This document shows, piece after piece, positions 9,441-15,763 of a stretch of DNA of 15,763 nucleotides; the first letter of the stretch is position 1; every line of letters begins with the position of its first letter. A program made the position numbers and the translations under genes. The notes below the pieces were generated by a model. The model was not told the origin of the DNA. It saw only the letters and a program-made list of their open reading frames with translations, and made no database searches. Origin of the DNA: Asterionellopsis glacialis (lineage: Eukaryota; Bacillariophyta; Plagiogrammaphyceae; Rhaphoneidales; Asterionellopsidaceae); contig WKLE02004041.1 of the NCBI GenBank assembly GCA_014885115.2, positions 8,935 to 24,697 of the forward strand, given 5' to 3'.

Positions 9441-10105
9441 GATATCGATGCTTTCGTTGAAAGTTGTTTGTTAGAGAAAGTGAGATGAAATAAAAATCGT
9501 TCTGTCTTTTTTTTTTTTTTTTAAACTAGAAATGTCGCATTCTCTAGAGTCGTGCCGAATTATCATGGAGTCGTGGTGCCTCAATATTGTGTACTGGATA
9601 GAGCTTGAGCTCATTTGGGAAATTATTTTACCTACAGTAGTAGATCATGTTGTTGTTAGAAGTAGTGCAGAATTTTGCCTAAATTCCGATCAGGTCACGG
9701 CTGATTCACGCGCGATATGTTGTGCACTTTTCATTAAATCCAAAAATACATCCTTAATTGGTGTAACGACCGTTGAGCTTCTATTGTACAGAAAACAGCT
9801 CCCTATGGTTTATTTATATTAAGTCTGACTGGAGTACCTGATACTGTACATCTTATACGGTAGAGGCAGTCAGTTTCAACTTTCTGCACCGTCCTGCCTT
9901 CACACCATTCTTTGTTGACGTACATTATAGCAGACGCACTTAAGAAGTGCCACCCTTTTTTTCCTAAAAATTTTATTTTGGGGATAGGCGTGTCTTTATA
10001 GCAGATTTTTTTCCCTTTCCTGTTTTTCCCACAGAAGAAAGAAATCTTATTGCAGTCGAACCACAATATCACACCATCATAGGACTACAAATTATCATCA
10101 TCAAG
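9441..10105. other. Divergent intergenic region, membrane protein / zinc-knuckle gene
   Basis: Promoters for both flanking genes are expected here. A 16-base T run lies at 9507-9522. Short open frames (for example 9532-9822 + and 9803-10072 -) show no recognisable domain, and I do not call them genes. Confidence 0.5.
9507..9522. repeat. Poly(T) run of 16
   Basis: Homopolymer tract upstream of the membrane-protein gene. On the minus strand it is poly(A), about 70 bases before the start codon. Such tracts can exclude nucleosomes at promoters; its length may be misread by sequencing. Confidence 0.85.
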
Positions 10106-10954
10106 ATGGTCGGAGCGAATAATGATGGAAGCACTGGTACTTCTACTACCAAAAGTAGTAGCCAACGTCCCGTCGGGAAATACAACCACAACAAAAAATA
10201 CAGTAGTAAACGTAATCCAAACAAACCTAAAATGACCAAGGAAGAACGACGACAAAAGTATACTCAAATTGCACGTAATCGTCGAGACAAACAATTTGAA
10301 CGTCAAAAGCAAAGTCATTTGGTTTGTTTTAAATGTCGAAAAAAAGGTCACATGGCATCGAACTGCCCTGAATTTGGTAACAACAACGCCAATGATCATC
10401 ACGGTGGCGGTATTTGTTACAAATGTGGATCACATGATCACGGTTTGTCGATGTGTCCCAAGTTACCCAAGGGTACGACACGACAAGATTGGAATTCCTT
10501 GGATTTGCCATATGCTTCATGTTTTGTGTGCCATCAAAAGGGGCATTTGGCATCTCAGTGTACGCAAAATACACATGGTATTTATGTCAATGGTGGTGAA
10601 TGTCGTTTATGTGGATCCAATCAACATCGTGCTACCGATTGTCCTGAAAATGAAGACTCCAAAAAGAAAAACAAAAAAGACAAACGTGATGTCAATGATG
10701 ATGTGAATGTAGAAGATTTACTAGAACCAGAACAACCACAACAGCAACAAACGTCATCTTCATCTTCTTTGAAGAAAGACAAGAAGAAAAAGAAAAAAGA
10801 AGAAGAACAACGCCAGGAAATGAGCGAACAATCACCTGCATTATCGTCTTCGTCGTCATCACCAACAACCAGTGCTGGAAAGGAAACGGTAAAAAGCAGT
10901 GATACAAAGAATGCTACTACCCAAAAGAAACGAAGAAAAGTTGTTAAGTTCTAA
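10106..10954 (+). CDS. CCHC zinc-knuckle protein with four knuckles, ZCCHC9-like, 282 aa
   Basis: Four zinc knuckles all fit C-x2-C-x4-H-x4-C: C74/C77/H82/C87, C104/C107/H112/C117, C139/C142/H147/C152 and C166/C169/H174/C179. Zinc knuckles bind single-stranded RNA or DNA. Knuckle order, their spacing and phrases such as CFVCHQKGHLASQC and GGECRLCGSNQHRATDCP resemble human ZCCHC9, a nucleolar/nuclear protein; the yeast Air proteins have five knuckles. The N terminus (residues 20-70) is highly basic. The C-terminal third is Lys/Ser/Glu-rich and disordered-looking, and ends in KKRRKVVKF, which resembles a classical nuclear import signal. A role in ribosome biogenesis or nuclear RNA handling is inference. 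The single-exon start is the first Met of the frame. Confidence 0.9.
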   Translation: MVGANNDGSTGTSTTKSSSQRPVGKYNHNKKYSSKRNPNKPKMTKEERRQKYTQIARNRRDKQFERQKQSHLVCFKCRKKGHMASNCPEFGNNNANDHHGGGICYKCGSHDHGLSMCPKLPKGTTRQDWNSLDLPYASCFVCHQKGHLASQCTQNTHGIYVNGGECRLCGSNQHRATDCPENEDSKKKNKKDKRDVNDDVNVEDLLEPEQPQQQQTSSSSSLKKDKKKKKKEEEQRQEMSEQSPALSSSSSSPTTSAGKETVKSSDTKNATTQKKRRKVVKF

Positions 10955-11142
10955 ATCATTATATAGATTTTTTTGTGTACTAAGAGAAACACGCATCATC
11001 CGTAACCAGCCTATTATCATTGGGCAATAAAATGAATTCGTCATCATGGATAACAGTTGGAGTTCTCTGTTCTTTTGAATACTGTATGATCTCAAGATCA
11101 GGGTTTGCCATCAGTTGGAAGATTTAGGTTTTGGTGGTGAAG

Positions 11143-11217
11143 CCCCCCCCCCCCCCTACCTCTTTTTGTCCGTTTTGTCATTTTGGCCCTTCACCATGGG
11201 GGGGGCTGCCCCCCCCC
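11143..11217. repeat. C14 run followed by a G8-CTG-C9 snap-back
   Basis: C14 occupies 11143-11156. G8 at 11198-11205, CTG at 11206-11208 and C9 at 11209-11217 together form a perfect short hairpin. The surroundings are A/T-rich, so the tracts stand out sharply. Confidence 0.85.
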
Positions 11218-11306
11218 TCCTCCCCAACCTTTTTTGCGCTATTCCCCCCATAAACCCTCTTGTAGGTCTGTAGCAAATTGTACAAAACAGATGATATCAT
11301 GGCATA

Positions 11307-11377
11307 CCAGGAAAAACAAGCACTAAAAGGTGCTCTTTTTTACTATCAGGAGCCAATAAAAGTGCTTGTTTTTCCGG
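11307..11377. repeat. Inverted repeat, 15-bp perfect arms extended by CC/GG, 36-nt spacer
   Basis: GGAAAAACAAGCACT (11310-11324) is the exact reverse complement of 11361-11375. Two more pairs (CC 11307-11308 with GG 11376-11377) follow after one unpaired A at 11309. The spacer (11325-11360) can itself pair GCTC (11332-11335) with GAGC (11350-11353). Either strand could fold into a long hairpin. It may be a foldback/MITE-like remnant or a small-RNA precursor; no target-site duplication is evident. Confidence 0.85.
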
Positions 11378-11647
11378 ATTATCAGGGATTATTATCAATA
11401 TTATATTATATTTTGCACCTCAGAAAAGATACTCCTCCAAGATTTCAGATTAGATTCCAATAGCTTTTTCGATGCAAATGCTGTGGTGAGCGTACAAGTT
11501 AATGAAAGCGGAATCTATGTGAAAAAAACAAGCCGCAGATTTCAGAGAATCTAGTGTTCCGAGGAGGGGTTCAAATCGGTGCAATTTAGTTCCGTAACAT
11601 ATTTTAGACAAGACGTAACAACTACTTCCTATCACTAATTCAATATC

Positions 11648-12886
11648 ATGAGAAAGCTAGGCAGTCTACTTTGGTTGTTTACAACATGCAACTTTTTGGT
11701 TTTATCGGTTGCATCTTCTGCAAAATTTACTGACGCAACAAATGATAAGAAGGAAATGGCCAACAATTTTATTGATCAAGATTGCCTTCGGGATAAACTC
11801 TCCTTGATCCTTGATGAATGTTCATCAACTATAGCGGAAACTAATCCTGATGCTGAAACTTCTGATGATGATCCTCCGTCTCCGCCTTCATCGACTACTA
11901 CTGCTACAACTACCACTCAACAACAACGCCATTGCCCTCTTACCAAGTTAGAACTTGATTTAGATCGTAATCGTATGATGCATCGACTTGCTGCACAATT
12001 CTATGAATATCAAAATTTTTGGTTATTATTCATCCCATCTATTGGAATTTCCGCCGTATCTGGTATTTTGGCAACATTGGGCGATAGTGGTGCTCTGACG
12101 AATTGGATATCATCCGATGTAAAAGGATTGTCTTCAGCATCGGTGGGCATCTTATCTATTTTTTCAGTTTTCTTTCAATCGATTAGTAAGGAATTAGATT
12201 ATAGCCATCGAGCCAAAAAGCATAAAGACGTTTCTGTTGAATTGCGCACATTGTATGACAAAATTAAATTTGATCAATTGACCGTACAGCTAGAGAATGA
12301 TAAGAAGAAAACGACCTCATCAACTTATGAACTTGTGAAAATGTACGAAGAAAAATATCGTCAAACTTTGGAGGGTTGCAATTGCCCATTTCCACCATCT
12401 ATAATCAATGCCTATGAACTGGCGACAACTCGATTGGAAGTGTACGTCTTTCCTCCATTTTTAGATGCATCGGATTCAGGTATTGATTGGATGCAGATCA
12501 TGGGTATTGTCTATAATGAAGTCTTTAATGCATTTGGTAGAAATTTTTGGTGGCCCCTGAGATTACCACATGCTGAAGATATAGTAGAGCATGCATTTCA
12601 TAATCTATCTCTTATCCTAACAATGAATGATGATAATTCGTCCACTGAACAACAACAACAACAACAACGTGAGGCAAAGAAAGATCGTAGTTGCACTGCT
12701 GCTGTTGGTAATATGTACCGAGCACTGCTTTCAAAGCAAAAATATCATCAAAGGCAGACGAATCCGGATGAGACGGCTAGAAGAAAATCTGAGGATGAAT
12801 ATGGTGATTCCTCTTCTTCTTGCACAGAGTGTCAAAGTGATTGTACTTGTACTTCCGACAGTGGCGATAACTCGGAATCTATTTGA
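11648..12886 (+). CDS. SLATT-like two-transmembrane protein with signal peptide, 412 aa
   Basis: The N terminus is a clear signal peptide: basic MRK, a hydrophobic core to about residue 22, and a likely cut near VASSA. An acidic, Ser/Thr/Pro-rich linker with short poly-Thr and Gln runs follows (about 60-93). Two membrane segments come next, about 124-145 (NFWLLFIPSIGISAVSGIL) and 160-180 (SVGILSIFSVFFQSIS), closely followed by a helix SHRAKKHKDVSVELRTLYDK (186-205). A membrane hairpin followed by a His/Ala/Leu-rich helix containing an LxxLYDK-like segment is the pattern of SLATT domains. In bacteria these are pore-forming candidates linked to nucleotide-signalling defence; related domains occur in fungi, algae and large viruses. 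Residues 206-325 have no recognised domain. The tail has a poly-Gln run (335-340) and a Cys cluster (392-401). Function in this organism is unknown, and the SLATT call is by pattern only. Confidence 0.72.
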   Translation: MRKLGSLLWLFTTCNFLVLSVASSAKFTDATNDKKEMANNFIDQDCLRDKLSLILDECSSTIAETNPDAETSDDDPPSPPSSTTTATTTTQQQRHCPLTKLELDLDRNRMMHRLAAQFYEYQNFWLLFIPSIGISAVSGILATLGDSGALTNWISSDVKGLSSASVGILSIFSVFFQSISKELDYSHRAKKHKDVSVELRTLYDKIKFDQLTVQLENDKKKTTSSTYELVKMYEEKYRQTLEGCNCPFPPSIINAYELATTRLEVYVFPPFLDASDSGIDWMQIMGIVYNEVFNAFGRNFWWPLRLPHAEDIVEHAFHNLSLILTMNDDNSSTEQQQQQQREAKKDRSCTAAVGNMYRALLSKQKYHQRQTNPDETARRKSEDEYGDSSSSCTECQSDCTCTSDSGDNSESI

Positions 12887-13175
12887 AAATCTTTTGATAA
12901 TTTTCATAGTACCAATAGACTTGAAATTTCGTCGGATTCGAAAGGAACAGCAGTAATATACATATGTGTGTTTGGTAGTCTCCAGATGGATTACTTTTGC
13001 ATTTCAAAGCTCAGAGTAATTCATTTCTGATGTCAATCACGGAATATCTAATTTATAAGCTTGCTATGCAAGATTCGTGACTTGTCATATTCTACCTCTC
13101 ATCCATGCATTTCATTGTTTCTTCTTTTTTAAATTTGTGGGTTTAATGTGTATGATCCTTCCCGAATAAAAGCAT

Positions 13176-13611
13176 CTAAAGTTCGGAATGCATATGCTCT
13201 TCACCACTATGAATTTCATAATTTGTGCGGTATCCTCGTTCATCTAATTGCCCATCATACTTGGGACTTTTACCAGAACAACAACAATCCAATGGACGAA
13301 AGTGACTAAAAATATTTGCAAAGTTTGTACCATTAAATCTCATGGGACGTCCATGTATGAATCTTGCACCTTCATACAACACCATTTCACCAGGTTGTAA
13401 GTAAACTTCACCACAACCCATATCAGAAAGAGTCGGTGTCATCAGGCAAAACCTCCAAAGGCCAACCGTGATCCATAATTTGACCTATTTGTATCACAGC
13501 ACTTGCCGTTAAAGACAGAGAAGTCATTTTTGTTCCTCTGTGAAAAATTCTATACGGTGCAACTTGGACATCCAACTCTTGTGCAGATTTGAGAGTCAGA
13601 TGACTCTCTTT
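13176..13611 (-). pseudogene. Frameshifted, N-terminally truncated 2OG-Fe(II) oxygenase (prolyl-4-hydroxylase-like) remnant
   Basis: Two overlapping minus-strand frames carry consecutive pieces of one family. The first (13611 down to a stop at 13423-13425) reads QELDVQVAPYRIFHRGTKM and, further on, QIGQIMDHGWPLEVL. The second (13442 to 13176, 88 codons with the stop excluded) reads YLQPGEMVLYEGARFIHGRP and FANIFSHFRP. In prolyl-4-hydroxylase-like proteins a WPLE segment precedes PG(D/E)MVLYE..HGRP, which holds the distal Fe-binding His and is followed by the 2-oxoglutarate-binding region. Here the two parts are out of register, with the shift somewhere in 13423-13484. There is no room for an intron that keeps WPLE. 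The HxD pair of the iron site is not visible, and the frame is blocked upstream by a stop at 13612-13614. A decaying gene is the simplest reading; a sequencing indel plus an unseen upstream exon is the alternative. Confidence 0.68.
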
Positions 13612-14057
13612 TTATTCTTATCTCGCTCAAACTTAAAACTGCTTGCAGCACTAGACTATAATATGGAAGGAAGGAATCCTACTGCATATCGTCCTGGGCT
13701 TTAAGGTGTAAACTACTTTAAAAAAAAAAAAGGTTTTACTCCTACTCTTACTATTTGACCCAAATTTCTCCCATAACTGGTTCACGCTACAGAGTCCAGA
13801 CTATGTCCTGACCACCGTTCGTCCAAAAAGTACACCGATGGATGCAATTGTTTTGTCTTTGATTTTCAGTTAGTTTGTACACATAATTCTAGATTAGTAA
13901 AAAGAAGCAACAAGTGCAGAATAAAAAAGATTGGATCAAATGAATTGTTTACAATTTATGAAAGTCTATACGTTTGTTGTACATGGAGTACAGTGGTTGT
14001 GAATTTGTCGACAGGGAGCCAGCTGTGCACCTCTTTATCACTAAATGCTGTGTAGTA
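13612..14057. other. Intergenic stretch, no gene seen
   Basis: I see no gene. A 12-base A run lies at 13720-13731. Missing upstream parts of the oxygenase could in principle lie here, but I did not recognise any. Confidence 0.5.
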
Positions 14058-15065
14058 TCACAGAAGAAGTGAATGCATGAGGAAATCATATACAGCAAAG
14101 GTTACAGAGTGATTCACGGCCGCGCGACTCATTCTTGGTGTTAGGCCTTCCCAAAATCCTTCCAAACCACGTCCTTCATATATGTCTGCGACAACTTCTT
14201 GCCAATCAGCCTTGGAGGAGTGTTGCACAATAGTTTTGACAACGTCGACAGGATGGACAGGTACAACACATGCTGCACCAGCCAAAGCACCTGATACCAA
14301 GGGTGCTAAGGATCCCAAGGTGGCTGTCCCTAATTGAGAGGATGCCATGAAAATGCCGTACAAATAAAAGTACAATGTGTAGGCAGGTACTTCACGGAAT
14401 AACGTGGGGAGTAATCCTCTTGTGAATAATCCGGTAACACCTTCTGACGATTGTAATACAGATTGTATACATTCGTATTCAGATGCATAGGATTTGTCAT
14501 TACTTTGCATAAGTACCTTGATACGATCAACGGGTACTGCCAGAAATGCTGTTACAAATCCTGCGGTTGCAGCTGCTGTGGCAAGATTGTAATCTGCATG
14601 TAATGCTGCTGTATTCACACTAAAAGCTGTGGACTTGATTAATGCTTGTCCAGCCATGGATGTTTGCACACCACCATAAAACCCATGTAAACCCTGAGTA
14701 GACCATGTATCTGTAATAGTGGACCATAATGTAGAAGGTGGTGCGCGTCTAATGGAGATCTCACCTGTTGGAGAATATACATATTCGATTTTCGAACATG
14801 TTTCAAGTTCAACTTGTTGTTTCGTCTTGATTGTATCGAGAGGGAATGCAACGCCTACGCCTACAGCACCAGCAATAGAACCTGCAAGGACAGATGTAAC
14901 GGCTTCAGGCATCATTGCTAAAGTGAGTTGTGATGGTCGCGACGATGATGACTTGAAAGGCCTTGTCTGCATTGATTTAGGAGGCACCGAAACCCATGCA
15001 TGAACGCCTTGACATGATACCATGATGGCAACATTGCAGAGAACGATAGTTACATAATGCATCAT
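14058..15065 (-). CDS. Mitochondrial-carrier-family (SLC25-like) transporter with plastid-type presequence, 335 aa
   Basis: Three tandem repeats each carry the carrier signature: PLDTIK (75-80), PVDRIK (178-183) and PVDVVK (272-277). Each is followed by a Gly-rich matrix helix segment such as LHGFYGG, VTGLFTRG and LEGFWEG. The second repeat has LLPTLFREVPAYTLYF (218-233), similar to carnitine/amino-acid carriers; the substrate cannot be fixed. The first matrix loop (about 84-113) is longer than usual. The N terminus is atypical for this family. Residues 1-23 form a hydrophobic signal peptide ending GVHA. The next residue is Trp, followed by a Ser/Pro/Lys/Arg-rich stretch free of acids (24-50). 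In diatoms a signal peptide, an aromatic residue after the cut and such a stretch direct proteins into the plastid. A plastid envelope or thylakoid carrier is therefore inferred. The first of two adjacent Met codons is taken as the start. Confidence 0.88.
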   Translation of the reverse strand: MMHYVTIVLCNVAIMVSCQGVHAWVSVPPKSMQTRPFKSSSSRPSQLTLAMMPEAVTSVLAGSIAGAVGVGVAFPLDTIKTKQQVELETCSKIEYVYSPTGEISIRRAPPSTLWSTITDTWSTQGLHGFYGGVQTSMAGQALIKSTAFSVNTAALHADYNLATAAATAGFVTAFLAVPVDRIKVLMQSNDKSYASEYECIQSVLQSSEGVTGLFTRGLLPTLFREVPAYTLYFYLYGIFMASSQLGTATLGSLAPLVSGALAGAACVVPVHPVDVVKTIVQHSSKADWQEVVADIYEGRGLEGFWEGLTPRMSRAAVNHSVTFAVYDFLMHSLLL

Positions 15066-15419
15066 GATGAACGGAGTGATTGTTATATTATGATATGCGC
15101 CAAGAATGAGCGATTATGACACGATAAAGTTCGTATTCGAGTCTCTTGATCGGTGTGTTTCTGATACAGTCCAAGGTTCTCCGTAGAAAACTGATGCGAG
15201 AAAGAGTTCTTGGGGCTATGCAAGTAACGTTGTGCGTGGCTATTTCTACCAGGTCGGTAAGAAACCAACTAGAAGCTAGCAGCTGGATAGACGTGAGTTA
15301 AAAAAAAACGATACGAACTAGCGAGGAAAATCGATGAAAATACATGCGAAAATGCGTGGGTACGCCTTGGTTTTGAGTGGAAGAGAGCAAAAAAGTTCAA
15401 CATGCAGTAATTTTGCATC

Positions 15420-15442
15420 ATTGTGACGATAATTGTGACGAT
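15420..15442. repeat. Two tandem copies of ATTGTGACGAT
   Basis: The copies at 15420-15430 and 15432-15442 are identical and separated by one base, giving a 12-base period. Each contains TGACGA, close to the CRE core TGACGT. This could be a paired transcription-factor site. Confidence 0.75.
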
Positions 15443-15509
15443 CCGGTGACCTCATCTCCTTTCTTACTTAAATTTTTGAAAAGTTGTGATATCACTATGA
15501 TGCACTATT

Positions 15510-15517
15510 TGACGTCA
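15510..15517. promoter_or_regulatory. CRE palindrome TGACGTCA
   Basis: A perfect TGACGTCA lies about 445 bases upstream of the carrier start, with an ACGTCA half-site at 15579-15584. bZIP factors bind this word. In the diatom Phaeodactylum, TGACGT/ACGTCA words act as CO2/cAMP-responsive elements of carbonic anhydrase genes. An 8-base word can occur by chance, so function is uncertain. Confidence 0.3.
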
Positions 15518-15763
15518 ATGCTGAACTTAAGTTAAAAAATGCTGTGTCGTTTTCCTATTGCTTCCAAAGGACAAGTGTACGTCAGCACTTCTTCCAATCT
15601 ATGGCTCACAGCCACTTACTACTGGCAAACAAGCACAAATCCGAACGCTTGTCTTCATGTTCGTTCTCTGCCGCATTCTTCGATTGTTCTTTCTTAATTT
15701 TCTGTCCATCTATCCGTTCTTCGTACAAAGTCAAGATTATTCAGAAGTACTGTATCAAAAAGA

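Larger units (their letters stand above)
10955..11647. other. Gene-poor stretch with G/C tracts and an inverted repeat
   Basis: I see no gene between the zinc-knuckle gene and the SLATT-like gene. The stretch is unusual for the window. It has a 14-base C run, a G8-CTG-C9 element and a strong inverted repeat within 240 bases. Short open frames at 11278-11463 and 11366-11554 overlap the inverted repeat and look random. A degraded mobile element is possible but not shown. Confidence 0.5.
15066..15763. other. Upstream region of the carrier gene and right edge of the window
   Basis: I see no supportable gene. It holds a tandem 11-base repeat (15420-15442), a perfect CRE palindrome (15510-15517) and an ACGTCA half-site (15579-15584). 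The right edge may be the promoter of a further gene outside the window. Confidence 0.5.

Noticed and set aside
9803..10072. Minus-strand 89-codon frame between the membrane-protein and zinc-knuckle genes.
   Set aside because: No recognisable domain and no supporting context; length is within chance for A/T-rich DNA.
10269..10706. A 145-codon frame inside the zinc-knuckle gene.
   Set aside because: Shifted-frame shadow of the zinc-knuckle gene; its repeated Cys/Val pattern comes from the knuckle codons.
11143..11377. An intact transposable element spanning the G/C tracts and the inverted repeat.
   Set aside because: No transposase frame, no matching terminal repeats around the whole stretch and no visible target-site duplication.
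11535..11585. Leu-tRNA-like run on +: a hairpin AGATT-TCAGAG-AATCT followed by GGTTCAAATC.
   Set aside because: The loop is six bases rather than seven, the T stem does not pair (GGGG faces CGGT), and no matching acceptor end was found.

Overview
The window looks like nuclear DNA from a photosynthetic stramenopile, most likely a diatom. Three things point there. The genes are compact, with few GT-AG introns. Many proteins carry simple-sequence runs (Gln, Asn, Thr, Ala). One carrier protein has a signal peptide whose predicted cleavage site is followed by an aromatic residue and a Ser/Thr/Arg-rich stretch, as in diatom plastid-targeting presequences. Species cannot be assigned from sequence alone. 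No rRNA, convincing tRNA, CRISPR array or intact transposon was found.

Layout, left to right. Positions 1-1312 hold no gene I can support. A two-exon gene on + (1313-4870) encodes a 1156-residue GYF-domain protein of the GIGYF/PERQ (plant EXA1) type. It faces a minus-strand histidine phosphatase (5490-6773) similar to the PMU1/plant phosphoglycerate-mutase-like group. A shared upstream region (6774-7643) separates that gene from a two-exon ribosomal protein eL30 gene on + (7644-8419). Next comes a minus-strand multi-pass membrane protein of unknown function (8622-9440). A + strand protein with four CCHC zinc knuckles, resembling ZCCHC9, lies at 10106-10954. A gene-poor stretch (10955-11647) contains long C/G tracts and a strong inverted repeat. 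It leads to a + strand protein (11648-12886) with a signal peptide and a SLATT-like two-transmembrane region. Further right, on minus, are a frameshifted remnant of a 2-oxoglutarate/Fe(II) oxygenase (13176-13611) and a mitochondrial-carrier-family protein (14058-15065) that appears plastid-directed. The last 700 bases hold CRE-like sites and a short tandem repeat but no gene I can support.

The genes do not form one pathway. Three relate to RNA or translation: the GIGYF-like repressor scaffold, ribosomal protein eL30 and the ZCCHC9-like protein. The others are a phosphatase, two membrane proteins of unknown role and a metabolite carrier.

The observations most worth following are these. The GIGYF-like protein seems to keep the whole animal/plant layout, including an eIF4E-binding-like motif with Phe in place of Tyr. 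The SLATT-like protein is secretory-routed in a eukaryote. The carrier appears plastid-routed. The oxygenase fragment looks like a decaying gene. Family assignments rest on motif recognition by eye; no database search was possible.
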